A stretch of 64,000 nt of DNA, from positions 248,001 through 312,000 of the forward strand of contig NZ_JBGUAY010000006.1 of the NCBI RefSeq assembly GCF_041821025.1, in the 5' to 3' direction. The stretch is from Egicoccus sp. AB-alg6-2. Lineage in GTDB: Bacteria; Actinomycetota; Nitriliruptoria; Nitriliruptorales; Nitriliruptoraceae. This document shows, piece by piece, positions 56,204 through 64,000 of the stretch. Position 1 is the first letter of the stretch. Each line of letters opens with the position of its first letter. Both the position numbers and the translations under genes were made by a program. Below the pieces are notes generated by a model. It had not been told where the DNA came from. It was given only the letters and a program-made list of their open reading frames with translations, and did not search any database.

Positions 56204-57105
56204 CCGAGCGCCCCCGTCCGCGACGTCACGCCGGTGGCCAACGCCAACGCGACCGCGAACAGCACCGCGTAGGCCAGCTGCCCCTTCGCGGTCGCCTCGA
56301 GCGCATCGACCAGGCGCGGCCCGATCGCCGCGTGGCGGACCAGCGCGACGCCGGGCCAGAGCACGGGCACGCTGAGGAGCGGCAGGACCAGCCACGTCTG
56401 CGCCGTCATCAACGCCAGCGGGAGCAGGACGAGGTAGGCGAGTCCGACCAGCGCGACATAGAGCCGCCGTGTACGCGCCTCGCCGAGTCGGACGGCGAGC
56501 GTCACCTTGCCGGCCTCGCGGTCGGTGGGGATGTCGCGCAGGTTGTTGACGACCAGCAGCGCCGTGGCCAGGCATCCCATCGGGATGGCGGCCAGGACGA
56601 CCACCGCCGTGACGTAGCCGTCCTGCACGTAGGCCGAGCCGATCGTGGCGACCAGTCCGAAGAAGACGAACACGAACACCTCGCCGAGGCCCGCGGACGC
56701 GTACGGCTTCGGGCCACCGCTGTAGCCGAGTGCGGCGAGGATTCCCGCGCCGCCGACCGCCACCAGGACCCAGCCGGCCAGGAACGCGAGCACCAGGCCG
56801 GCGAGGGCGGCCACCACCAGCGCCACGACGATCGCGCGCTTCATCGCCGGAGGGGCGATCAGGCCCGCGGCGACGGCACGCCGCGGACCGACGCGCGCCT
56901 CGGTGTCGACGCCCTTGACGCCGTCGAAGTAGTCGTTGGCGTAGTTGACGGCGACCTGCAGCGCCAGGGCCACCAGCAACGCGAGCGCGAACCGCAGCCA
57001 CGACACCGTGACGAGCGGCCGGGTCGCCGCGGCCGTTCCGACCAGCACGGGCGCCACGGCGGCCGGCAGGGTGCGCGGTCGCGCCGCCTCGACGTAGGGG
57101 TTCAT
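56200..57105 (-). CDS. menA: DHNA polyprenyltransferase MenA
   Basis: 301 residues, UbiA-type membrane enzyme that attaches the prenyl tail to 1,4-dihydroxy-2-naphthoate. First Asp motif NYANDYFDGVKGVD and second NNLRDIPTDREAGK are intact; about nine hydrophobic segments. ATG at 57105 overlaps the menB stop by one base. Confidence 0.95.
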   Translation of the reverse strand: MNPYVEAARPRTLPAAVAPVLVGTAAATRPLVTVSWLRFALALLVALALQVAVNYANDYFDGVKGVDTEARVGPRRAVAAGLIAPPAMKRAIVVALVVAALAGLVLAFLAGWVLVAVGGAGILAALGYSGGPKPYASAGLGEVFVFVFFGLVATIGSAYVQDGYVTAVVVLAAIPMGCLATALLVVNNLRDIPTDREAGKVTLAVRLGEARTRRLYVALVGLAYLVLLPLALMTAQTWLVLPLLSVPVLWPGVALVRHAAIGPRLVDALEATAKGQLAYAVLFAVALALATGVTSRTGALG

Positions 57106-58058
57106 CAGTAGTGGTAGGGGAAGGCGGACCAGTCGGGGTCGCGTTTCTCGAGGAAGGCGTCGCGCCCCTCCTGCGCCTCGTCGGTGCCGTAGATCAGCCG
57201 CGTCGCCTCGCCGGCGAAGACCTGCTGGCCGACGAGCCCGTCGTCGGCGAGGTTCATGGCGAACTTGAACATCCGCATGGCGGTCGGTGACTTGGCGTTG
57301 ATCTTCGCGGCCCACGCCAGCGCGGCGTCCTCGAGGCGGTCGTGGTCGACGACGAGGTTGACCATGCCCATGCGGTGGGCGTCGTCGGCAGAGTACTCCT
57401 CGCCGAGCAGGAAGATCTCCCGGGCGAACTTCTGGCCCACCTGCTTGGCGAGGTAGGCCGACCCGTACCCACCGTCGACCGAGGCGACGTCGAGGTCGGT
57501 CTGCTTGAAGCGGCCGTGTTGCCGGCTGGCGATGGTGAGGTCCGCGACGACGTGCAGCGAGTGGCCGCCGCCGGCCGCCCAGCCGGGCACCACGCAGATC
57601 ACGGCCTTGGGCATCATGCGGATCAGCCGCTGCACCTCGAGGATGTGCAGTCGCCCCGCCCGGGCCGGGTCGATCGCCTCGGCGTGTTCTCCGGGTACGC
57701 CCGGGTCAGCGGGATCCGGCGTGGTGTAGCGGTAGCCGTCGCGGCCGCGGATGCGCTGGTCGCCTCCGGAACAGAAGGCCCACCCGCCGTCCTTCGGTGA
57801 CGGGCCGTTTCCGGTCAGCAGCACGCAGCCGACGTCGGGGGTCATGCGGGCGTGGTCGAGGGCGCGGTACAGCTCGTCGACGGTGTGCGGCCGGAACGCG
57901 TTGCGGACCTCGGGCCGGTCGAACGCGATGCGCACGGTGCCGCGGTCGACGGACGTGCCGTCCGGTCCGGGACCCACCTCGCGGTGGTAGGTGACGTCGG
58001 TGAGGTCGAAGCCTTCGACGGCACGCCAACGGCTGGCGTCGAACAGTTCGGAGACCAC
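57105..58058 (-). CDS. menB: DHNA-CoA synthase MenB
   Basis: 317 residues, crotonase fold. AFCSGGDQRIRGRDGYRY, VVPGWAAGGGHSLHVVADLT and VASVDGGYGSAYLAKQVG are MenB-specific, and it ends AFPYHY. I chose GTG at 58058 because GAGGA sits 5 bases upstream; a TTG at 58076 is possible but lacks a ribosome site. Divergent from menE. Confidence 0.95.
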   Translation of the reverse strand: MVSELFDASRWRAVEGFDLTDVTYHREVGPGPDGTSVDRGTVRIAFDRPEVRNAFRPHTVDELYRALDHARMTPDVGCVLLTGNGPSPKDGGWAFCSGGDQRIRGRDGYRYTTPDPADPGVPGEHAEAIDPARAGRLHILEVQRLIRMMPKAVICVVPGWAAGGGHSLHVVADLTIASRQHGRFKQTDLDVASVDGGYGSAYLAKQVGQKFAREIFLLGEEYSADDAHRMGMVNLVVDHDRLEDAALAWAAKINAKSPTAMRMFKFAMNLADDGLVGQQVFAGEATRLIYGTDEAQEGRDAFLEKRDPDWSAFPYHY

Positions 58059-58108
58059 GTTCGTCCTCGCGTCCAAGGCCCGGGCATTCCGGCTCTACGC
58101 TAACACCG

Positions 58109-58139
58109 GGGCGGAGTCCCTCCGCCCACCGCCGGTGGG
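58109..58139. promoter_or_regulatory. overlapping inverted repeats in the menB-menE spacer
   Basis: GGGCGGA-GTCCC-TCCGCCC (58109-58127) and CCCACC-GCC-GGTGGG (58125-58139) are both perfect and share bases, so they are mutually exclusive as hairpins. They lie in the 144-bp divergent promoter region; a control site for both genes is plausible. Confidence 0.4.
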
Positions 58140-58202
58140 CGTCCGGGACCCGTGAGGGGTGCCGGTACGGCGCCGGCGACGAGACCGCGGTTGGAGGTTC
58201 GC

Positions 58203-59396
58203 GTGCCCGCACGTCTGGTCGCGCTCCGGTTGCCACCGGAGCGGTTCGTCACCGAGCTCGACCGTGTCTGGTCCGACGGCGACGCCGTGCTCCCCATCGC
58301 CTTCGGCGCGCCCGCGGCGACCGTGCAGCGGATGCTGCGCGCGTTGCGGCCCGCGGTGCTGCGCCACCTCGACGCCGACGGCCAGCTCGTCGACGAACCG
58401 CTCGCGGACGCGCCCGGCGTCGCCGACGGCACCGCGTTGGTCGTGTCCACTTCCGGCTCGTCGGGTCATCCGAAGGGCGTGGTGCTCGGCCACGACGCCC
58501 TGCGTACCTCGGTCGAGGCCAGCATCGAACGCCTCGGCTGCGAGCCCGGCGACCGGTGGCTGCTCGCACTGCCCGTCCACCACGTGGCCGGCATCCAGGT
58601 CGTGCTGCGCGCGCGTGCCCTCGGCGGCGAGCCCGACACCACACCACCGGGAGGCGACGACCTCGGCGACAGCGACGCCAACCACGTCTCGCTGGTCCCG
58701 ACCCAGCTCACCCGGCTGCTCGACGCCGGGGTGGACCTCAGCCGCTTCCGCACCATCCTGCTGGGCGGCGCCCGCCCGGAGCCGGCACTGCTCGCGGCTG
58801 CCAAGGCCGCCGGCGTCCGTGTCGTGGTGTCCTACGGCATGACCGAGACCGCCGGCGGCTGCGTCTACGACGGCCGGCCGCTCGAGGGTGTCGAGGTCGA
58901 CGTGGAGCCCGCGGACGGTCACGGCGACACCGGGGTCGGGCGCATCCGCGTGCGCGGCTCGGTCCTCGCCGACGGCTACCGGACCCGTCACGACACCCGG
59001 CCGCTCACCGACGACGACGGCTGGTTCATGACCGGCGACCATGGGCGCCTGCGCGAAACCGGCAGCCTGGAGGTCTTTGGTCGGGTCGACGACGTCATCG
59101 TGTCCGGTGGGGTCAACGTCCCGGCCAACGCCGTCGCCGCCACCCTGCGCACGCACCCCCAGGTCGGCGACGTCGCGGTCGCCGGACGCCCCGACGCGGA
59201 GTGGGGTGAGACGGTCGTCGCGGTGATCGTGCCGCGCGACCCGCAGCAGCCACCTTCGCTCGACGACCTGCGCGAACACGTCCGGCGCGAGTACCCCGCC
59301 TCCTATGCGCCGCGCGCACTGGTCGTGGTCGAGGCGCTCCCCCGAGACGCCATGGGCAAGCTGCCGCGGACCGCGGTCAAGTTGCTCGCCGAATGA
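58203..59396 (+). CDS. menE: o-succinylbenzoate-CoA ligase MenE
   Basis: 397 residues, AMP-forming ligase. P-loop STSGSSGHPKGVVLGHDALR, adenine-binding YGMTETAGG, hinge FGRVDDVIVSGGVNV and catalytic Lys in DAMGKLPRTAVK. GTG at 58203 has GGAGG 5 bases upstream. Shorter than typical acyl-CoA ligases, as MenE usually is in actinobacteria. Confidence 0.92.
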   Translation: MPARLVALRLPPERFVTELDRVWSDGDAVLPIAFGAPAATVQRMLRALRPAVLRHLDADGQLVDEPLADAPGVADGTALVVSTSGSSGHPKGVVLGHDALRTSVEASIERLGCEPGDRWLLALPVHHVAGIQVVLRARALGGEPDTTPPGGDDLGDSDANHVSLVPTQLTRLLDAGVDLSRFRTILLGGARPEPALLAAAKAAGVRVVVSYGMTETAGGCVYDGRPLEGVEVDVEPADGHGDTGVGRIRVRGSVLADGYRTRHDTRPLTDDDGWFMTGDHGRLRETGSLEVFGRVDDVIVSGGVNVPANAVAATLRTHPQVGDVAVAGRPDAEWGETVVAVIVPRDPQQPPSLDDLREHVRREYPASYAPRALVVVEALPRDAMGKLPRTAVKLLAE

Positions 59397-59457
59397 CTCG
59401 GCGCACCTGGACCCTCTGAGCGCGCAGGGCATCGCCTGGCCACGCCCGGCGGCCGTC

Positions 59458-60180
59458 TCACGTGCCCAGTTCGAGCACCATGACGGGGTCGGAGGTGGGC
59501 GCCGGCGAGCCGCCCGCCGGCTCCACGGTGACCCCGATCGCGGCCGCCTCGGCGAAGTCGCCGCTGAGCAGGTGGGTCACCCGACCGTCCTCGTCGACGT
59601 CGAAGAGTCCGGCCGGCTGCGCGTCGGCCTCGCCGATGAGCCACAGTTCGTAGACGTGCTCGTGCGGCGCCGGTTCCATCCCGTCGACCATGAACATCGC
59701 CTCGCCACGGCTCACCGCGAGCACGACGCGTCCCATCGACCCGTCCGCGCCCCGCGTCTCGACCATCTGGACGTCGGGCGCGGCGAGCAACTCGGTGTAG
59801 CGCGACTGCGTCTCCTCCAGCGAGCTGACGCGGCCGTACAGGCCACCGGCCAGGACACCGGCGGCGACGGCGAGCACGAGCAGCACGGCCGCGGCCGGCG
59901 CGAGGACCCGGCCCCACCACGGGGCGCCCTGGCGTCGGTCCCCGGCGGGGCGGCGTTCCTGCCGGATGGCGTCGACATCGGCCATGACACGCGCCTTCAG
60001 GCCCGGCGGTGGGGTCTCGGCCGCCGCGCCGCCGAGGCGGGCGGCGGTGGCCTGCAGCTCGCGCACCTCCAGGGCACAGGCATCGCAGTCCTGCAGGTGC
60101 CGCTCGAAGAACGCCCGCTCGTCGTCGTCGAGCGCGTCGACGGCGTAGGCGCCGGTGAGGGTGTGGATGTCCGCGGTCAT
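59458..60180 (-). CDS. rskA: anti-sigma factor, RskA-like
   Basis: 240 residues. Zinc-binding anti-sigma domain at the N-terminus (AFFERHLQDCDACALEVREL, His-x3-Cys-x2-Cys), one membrane helix near residues 93-117, and an extracytoplasmic domain of the anti-sigma-K type (MVDGMEPAPHEHVYELWLIG). Start overlaps the sigma gene by 4 bases. Expected to hold the sigma factor inactive at the membrane. Confidence 0.88.
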   Translation of the reverse strand: MTADIHTLTGAYAVDALDDDERAFFERHLQDCDACALEVRELQATAARLGGAAAETPPPGLKARVMADVDAIRQERRPAGDRRQGAPWWGRVLAPAAAVLLVLAVAAGVLAGGLYGRVSSLEETQSRYTELLAAPDVQMVETRGADGSMGRVVLAVSRGEAMFMVDGMEPAPHEHVYELWLIGEADAQPAGLFDVDEDGRVTHLLSGDFAEAAAIGVTVEPAGGSPAPTSDPVMVLELGT

Positions 60181-60797
60181 GCCGTGACCCCGATCGCGTC
60201 GCGCAGCCGGATCAGTCCGTCCCGCATACGGGTCTTGATGGTGCCGAGGGGCGTGTCGAGCAGCTCGGCCACCTCCCGGTAGGTGTGGCCCTGGTAGTAC
60301 GCCAACTCCACCGCCTCGCGCTGCAGCTCGGTCAGGGTCGCCAGGGCGGCGCGCACCTGCTGGTGCTCGAACGCCACCTCGACCTCCTCGGCGACCATGT
60401 CGAAGTCGCGCTGGTGCTGGCCGCTGCCCACCCGGTCGGTGCGGTCGCGGCTGGCCTGCTCCGACCGGACCCGGTCGATGGCGCGTCGGTGCGCCATCGT
60501 CAGGATCCAGGTGTTCGCGCTGCCCCGGTCGGGATCGAAGCGCGTGGCCGTCCGCCACACCTCGGTCAGGACCTCCTGGGCCACCTCCTCGGACTGGGCC
60601 GGGTCGCGCACGACACGCCGGACCACGCCGAACACCCGGCCCGCGACCCGGTCGAACAGCTCCTCGTACGCCTGCTGGTCACCACGGGCGACCTCGAGCA
60701 ACAGGTCCTCGTCGGTCGGAGCGGGTCGGCTCGCGGCGACGGGTCGCAACCGGCGGCGGCCGCCCGAGGCGTCACCGGAGTCTGGCACCTCGCCCAT
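60177..60797 (-). CDS. sigK: ECF sigma factor, SigK-like
   Basis: 206 residues. Region 2: LFDRVAGRVFGVVRRVVRDP, EEVAQEVLTEVWRTATRFDP and NTWILTMAHRRAIDRVRSE. Region 4: LTELQREAVELAYYQGHTYR then LDTPLGTIKTRMRDGLIRLR. I prefer ATG at 60797; a GTG at 60905 would place a terminator-like hairpin inside the coding region and add a non-conserved Arg-rich stretch. In mycobacteria SigK/RskA is redox-linked; here it follows cytochrome c maturation genes. Confidence 0.88.
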   Translation of the reverse strand: MGEVPDSGDASGGRRRLRPVAASRPAPTDEDLLLEVARGDQQAYEELFDRVAGRVFGVVRRVVRDPAQSEEVAQEVLTEVWRTATRFDPDRGSANTWILTMAHRRAIDRVRSEQASRDRTDRVGSGQHQRDFDMVAEEVEVAFEHQQVRAALATLTELQREAVELAYYQGHTYREVAELLDTPLGTIKTRMRDGLIRLRDAIGVTA

Positions 60798-60825
60798 GCT
60801 GCCGTCCGCCTGTCGTCGCCTCCGA

Positions 60826-60843
60826 CCTCCCCGGGTGGGGAGG
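60826..60843 (-). terminator. hairpin between ccsB and the sigma gene
   Basis: Perfect 7-base-pair stem CCTCCCC/GGGGAGG with a 4-base loop; alternative pairing CGCCTCC/GGAGGCG extends around it. Lies 82 bases after ccsB. Suggests partial termination before sigK, and supports the shorter sigK start. Confidence 0.45.
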
Positions 60844-60924
60844 CGCTGCCGCAGGTGGTTCGGCGTGCTCGCCTCCGCGGGTTGCCGGACGCGCTGCTCC
60901 GTCACGTGCGTACGCCGGCCGACG

Positions 60925-62139
60925 TCAGGACAGGCCGGCGTAGGAGTGCAGACCGACGAAGACGAGGTTGACGGCGTAGTAGGTGAACATCAGCACGGCG
61001 AACGCCCCGATGCCGATCCACGCCGCGCCACGGCCACGGGTACCCCGCGTCGCGCGCGCGTGCAGGTAGGCGGCGTAGGCGATCCAGGTCAGAAACGACG
61101 CCGTCTCCTTGGGGTCCCAGCCCCAGAACCGGCCCCAGCTCTGTTCGGCCCACATCGCGCCGGCGATGACCCCGAAGGTCCAGGCGAAGAACGCCAGGGC
61201 GATGGTGCGGTAGGCGAGGCCGTCCAGCGTCGCCGCCTGCGGCAGGAACGGGACGAACCAGCGCGCGATGAGCGCGACGGCCACCAGCGTCAGGTTGACG
61301 GTCAGCGCCCGCGTGATGCCCTCCCGCATGGTGGTGGTCGGCGTCGCGATGAAGACCCACGACACGGTCGAGGTGCCGAGGAAGGTGCCGACGGCCAGTC
61401 GCAGCGGCGAGATGGCCGCGCGCATGGCGCCACGCTCGGCCTCCACGGGACCCGCCGCACCGACATGGTCCTCGTCGGGCATGACCCGGCCGGAGACCTC
61501 ACCTTCGGCGGTCAGCGTCGCCAGGCCACCGCGGCTGTCGCCACTGCCACTGGCAGCGGTGACGCCGCCCGTGCGGGCCGAGGCGCGCGCGTCGGCCAGG
61601 CCCTGCTCGGCCGTGTCGCGCAGCAGGTGGAGACCGTTGAACAGGAACCCGACCGTGAAGATGCCGGCGGCGATCACGATCACGCTGACGTGGAACGACC
61701 GCCACCAGGTGTCGAGGATCGGCATCAGCGGACCGGGGTCGGCGTAGGTCAGCATCGCCGAACTGACCACCACGGCCGCACCCAGCATGACGAAGCCGAC
61801 CAGCTCCGGTCGCTTGCGGACGATCGTGAGGTAGACCAGCCCGGCAACGGCGCCTGCCAGCGCCATCAGCGACGTGAACTCGAACATGTTGCCCAGCGGG
61901 AGCCGGCTCTGGGCCAGCCCACGAACGACCTCGTGCGTGACGTGCGCGGCCACGGCGGTCCACGACAGGGCGAGCCCGACGCGCAGCAGGAACTGGCCCG
62001 CGGGACGTCCCTTGCGGGTCAGGACCGCGGCCCGGGTCGTGAGCGAGTACAGGCACACGATCGCTGCGCTCACGTACAGCAACAGCGTGACGGGGCTGTA
62101 CAGCAGCCGCGACAGGTCCGCGAGCTGATCCTGGCTCAT
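60925..62139 (-). CDS. ccsB: cytochrome c biogenesis protein CcsB/ResC
   Basis: 404 residues, multi-helix haem-handling protein. The WWD-type signature SWGRFWGWDPKETASFLTW is intact, with HVTHEVVRG and FHVSVIVIAAG supplying His residues. A ~60-residue hydrophilic loop (about 200-262, ASARTGGVTAASGSGD onwards) separates two helices. ATG at 62139 uses GGAGGAGA, the same ribosome site repeated in the two mini-ORFs upstream. Works with ResB in haem delivery to apocytochromes (system II). Confidence 0.93.
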   Translation of the reverse strand: MSQDQLADLSRLLYSPVTLLLYVSAAIVCLYSLTTRAAVLTRKGRPAGQFLLRVGLALSWTAVAAHVTHEVVRGLAQSRLPLGNMFEFTSLMALAGAVAGLVYLTIVRKRPELVGFVMLGAAVVVSSAMLTYADPGPLMPILDTWWRSFHVSVIVIAAGIFTVGFLFNGLHLLRDTAEQGLADARASARTGGVTAASGSGDSRGGLATLTAEGEVSGRVMPDEDHVGAAGPVEAERGAMRAAISPLRLAVGTFLGTSTVSWVFIATPTTTMREGITRALTVNLTLVAVALIARWFVPFLPQAATLDGLAYRTIALAFFAWTFGVIAGAMWAEQSWGRFWGWDPKETASFLTWIAYAAYLHARATRGTRGRGAAWIGIGAFAVLMFTYYAVNLVFVGLHSYAGLS

Positions 62140-62204
62140 TCCATCTCCTCCGAGACCGGCTGCGGCCTCCCAAACCACCACACGAGGCCTGCGCCGCCGC
62201 TCAT
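62136..62204 (-). CDS. 22-codon mini-ORF, copy 2
   Basis: Begins MSGGAGLVWWFGRPQ and ends PVSEEME; its stop overlaps the ccsB start as ATGA and its start overlaps the stop of copy 1. Ribosome site GGAGGAGA directly upstream. May be translated through coupling. It was probably created by the 65-bp duplication, and no function is claimed. Confidence 0.4.
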   Translation of the reverse strand: MSGGAGLVWWFGRPQPVSEEME

Positions 62205-62269
62205 TCCATCTCCTCCGAGACCGGCTGCGGCCTCCCAAACCACCACACGAGGCCTGCGCCGCCGCTCAT
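62201..62269 (-). CDS. 22-codon mini-ORF, copy 1
   Basis: Same peptide as copy 2, starting inside the resB stop (ATGA) with the same ribosome site. The last seven residues equal the C-terminus of ResB, showing the duplicated segment included the resB end. The central Trp-Trp-Phe is hydrophobic but too short for a membrane helix. Confidence 0.4.
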   Translation of the reverse strand: MSGGAGLVWWFGRPQPVSEEME

Positions 62270-63948
62270 TCCATCTCCTCCGAGACCGGCTCGAGGATGC
62301 GGTCGGGGTCGTCCGCGTCGCTCGGCGTGGCATCGAGGTGCCGGGCGAGCCGGGTGACGAACGCCGCGTGCTCGTCGTCGAACGCCTGTGGGCGCTGGAA
62401 CGCCCGCCCCGCGACGGTGACGATCGTATGGCCGCTGCCGGGATCGCGCTCCGCCACCACCCACAGGCGGCGGCGGAAGGCGTACAGCGCCGGCCACAAC
62501 CCGGCGAGCAGCATGCCGCTGGCCAGCAGCAGGTACGGGATCTGCGGCCGGGCGCTCACCTGGAAGCCGACCCAGCGGCGCAGCTCGACGAAGCGCACCA
62601 CCACGCCGTCACCCATGTCGACCTCGGCGCCCTCGCGCAACCACGCGCCACCCGCACTCTCGAGGGCCGAGGTGTCGAGCTCGTTGATCGTCTGGGGTGT
62701 CCGGCCGAGCTGCAGGTCGCCGCGGAAGAGCTGGAACAACACCAGCGGCGCGTCGGCGAACGGCGCGCCCGTCGGCACCGGCTCGCCGGCCTCGTTGTCG
62801 GGCGCGTAGGGATAGAAGAACACCGACATGCCGAGGTCGGGGTCGGCCGACGGCGCCTTGACCGCCGCCCGGAAGTGCCCCGCGTCGGTGGCGGTGGCGG
62901 TCAGGTAGTCCTCGTAGACGAGCTCGCCGTCCACCTCGACCTGCACCAGCGGCGCATACCCCCAGTCGAGCTGGTGGATCTTCATGCCGTCCACCACCAG
63001 CGGACGGTTGCCCTCGATGACCGTCTGTCGGGTCGAGCCGTCGGGGCGGGTCACCTCGACGTCGGACCGGAACAGCGTGGGCTGCCCGGCGCCGGGCGCC
63101 AGGGGATCGCGGACCCAGTCGACGTGGAACTGCTCGAGATCGAGGATCCAGCCACGGTGGCTGTCCTCGCCCCACCAGCGTCCCGGCCCGTAGGTCCAGT
63201 ACGACACCGGGGTGTCGGCGAACCGCTCGCCCTCGACGACCGCGCGCTGGCCCTCGAAGCTGAGCAACTGCCCGAAGACGATCGCTGCCAGCAGCACGTA
63301 GAAACTCAGGTGGAACAGCAGGCTGCCGCCTTCACGCGACCACAGGCCCTTCTCGGCCGCGACCTGGGGTGGCGGACCCGACTCGACCACGCCGTCCTCG
63401 CCGGCGTCGGTCTCGGTGCGCACGCGCCAACGGTTGGCGCGCAGCAGGTCGGCGGCGGCGCGATGGGCCTCGTCGACCCCACGGCTGGTCGTGAGCCGGG
63501 CGACGACCTCCTGCCGGCCGGCGCTGCGCGTCAGCGGCGGGCGGCTGTACCGGACCAGCCGGACCCAGGCCCGGATGCGCGGGATCAGGCAGGCGGTCAG
63601 GCTGAGGAACAACAGCAACAGCAGCGCGAGGAAGGCCGGTGAGCCGTAGACGTCGTAGCCACCGACGAGATCGATGAGCCCCGACACCAGCGTCCCCGGA
63701 CCCTCGGCGCCGGTCCGCCAGGCGTCGACGGTCGCCGCGACGTTGGGTTCCTGCGGCACGACGGTCGCGATGAGCGTCTCGAGGCCGAGCAGCCCCAGCA
63801 GGTACAGCGCCGTGCGCATCCGTACGAGCCAGCGCCATCCCATGACCACCGACGACCAGACGAACCCGAGCGGGCCGTCGCCACCGCGGCGCGGAGGACG
63901 GACCTGCGGGTTCGCCTCGGGGGGCGCGGCGGAATCGGTGCGGCTCAC
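62266..63948 (-). CDS. resB: cytochrome c biogenesis protein ResB
   Basis: 560 residues. Three N-terminal membrane helices (about 43-63, 100-122, 213-233), a large extracytoplasmic domain including GMKIHQLDWGYAPLVQVEVD, and a final helix PYLLLASGMLLAGLWPALYA. Partner of CcsB. GTG at 63948 with GGAGG 12 bases upstream. C-terminal PVSEEME is the sequence copied in the downstream repeat. Only 52 bases remain to the window end, with no feature seen. Confidence 0.93.
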   Translation of the reverse strand: MSRTDSAAPPEANPQVRPPRRGGDGPLGFVWSSVVMGWRWLVRMRTALYLLGLLGLETLIATVVPQEPNVAATVDAWRTGAEGPGTLVSGLIDLVGGYDVYGSPAFLALLLLLFLSLTACLIPRIRAWVRLVRYSRPPLTRSAGRQEVVARLTTSRGVDEAHRAAADLLRANRWRVRTETDAGEDGVVESGPPPQVAAEKGLWSREGGSLLFHLSFYVLLAAIVFGQLLSFEGQRAVVEGERFADTPVSYWTYGPGRWWGEDSHRGWILDLEQFHVDWVRDPLAPGAGQPTLFRSDVEVTRPDGSTRQTVIEGNRPLVVDGMKIHQLDWGYAPLVQVEVDGELVYEDYLTATATDAGHFRAAVKAPSADPDLGMSVFFYPYAPDNEAGEPVPTGAPFADAPLVLFQLFRGDLQLGRTPQTINELDTSALESAGGAWLREGAEVDMGDGVVVRFVELRRWVGFQVSARPQIPYLLLASGMLLAGLWPALYAFRRRLWVVAERDPGSGHTIVTVAGRAFQRPQAFDDEHAAFVTRLARHLDATPSDADDPDRILEPVSEEME

Positions 63949-64000
63949 GTGGGGAACGTACCTCCGGCGGCCACCGTGGACGGCGGCCGTTGCGGGCTCA

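Larger units (their letters stand above)
62134..62290. repeat. 65-bp tandem repeat between resB and ccsB
   Basis: Units start at 62134, 62199 and 62264 (partial, 27 bases). The two full copies are identical. Each unit carries the last codons of resB, the ribosome site GGAGGAGA and an ATGA start-stop overlap. Because 65 is not a multiple of three but the overlap steps back one base, each full unit forms a closed 22-codon ORF. Confidence 0.9.

Noticed and set aside
60798-60905. A longer SigK N-terminus from GTG 60905.
   Set aside because: No ribosome site, Arg-rich non-conserved sequence, and a perfect hairpin in the would-be coding region.
62134-62290. CRISPR array, suggested by direct repeats.
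   Set aside because: Units are contiguous with no spacers, include coding sequence, and no cas genes are nearby. The 54-bp repeats at 50100-50232 were rejected for the same reasons.

Overview
The window looks like a chromosomal segment of a very high-GC, deep-branching member of the Actinomycetota. I infer a Nitriliruptoria/Euzebyia-like lineage from gene order and protein character, not from a phylogeny. Third codon positions are almost all G or C (one exception, tuf). Starts are often GTG, and genes are commonly joined by 4-base ATGA/GTGA overlaps. Almost every gene from 1 to about 50 kb and from 52 to 64 kb lies on the minus strand.

Region 1 (1-11.6 kb) is the transcription/translation block. 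In transcription order on the minus strand it runs tRNA-Tyr, tRNA-Thr, tRNA-Met, tuf, rpmG, hadA-hadB-like dehydratases, tRNA-Trp, secE, nusG, rplK, rplA, rplJ, rplL and the 5' two thirds or more of rpoB. It contains an L10-type leader with an attenuator hairpin, a strong rplKA terminator and three hairpins in the rplL-rpoB gap. The tRNA-tuf-secE arrangement matches the E. coli tufB region; the hadAB-trpT-secE part matches mycobacteria.

Region 2 (11.6-16.4 kb) holds small accessory and housekeeping genes: a PD-(D/E)XK endonuclease-like gene beside the tRNAs, yajQ, a DUF998-like membrane protein, a HIT hydrolase, a Nei-type DNA glycosylase, a DedA-like membrane protein and htpX.

Region 3 (16.5-47.6 kb) is the main feature: two complete, different complex I gene sets in tandem. 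The upstream set (29.0-47.6 kb with three linked genes) is a full 14-gene nuoA-N, including NADH-binding nuoF. It is followed by a polyprenyl diphosphate synthase, ung and a GNAT gene. The downstream set (16.5-28.9 kb) is an 11-gene nuoABCDHIJKLMN with no E, F or G. Its subunits are unusual. NuoI carries a 300-residue C-terminal extension with three copies of a charged helical module. NuoC carries a 260-residue acidic/charged tail. NuoL has a His-rich insertion. NuoD has Trp where the quinone-ligand Tyr is normally found. An 11-subunit complex with its own electron-input surface is the best candidate here for an undescribed system, although Streptomyces is known to carry a comparable second, EFG-less nuo cluster.

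Region 4 (47.8-59.4 kb) is menaquinone synthesis: menJ-like reductase, menG, a MerR-like gene plus menF, then menB-menA-menC-menD with a NUDIX-kinase fusion, and divergent menE. Together with the prenyl synthase this nearly completes the pathway that feeds both complexes.

Region 5 (59.4-64 kb) holds resB, ccsB and a SigK/RskA-like sigma/anti-sigma pair. Cytochrome c maturation is thus joined to the same respiratory island. Between resB and ccsB a 65-bp tandem duplication has created two identical 22-codon, translationally coupled mini-ORFs.
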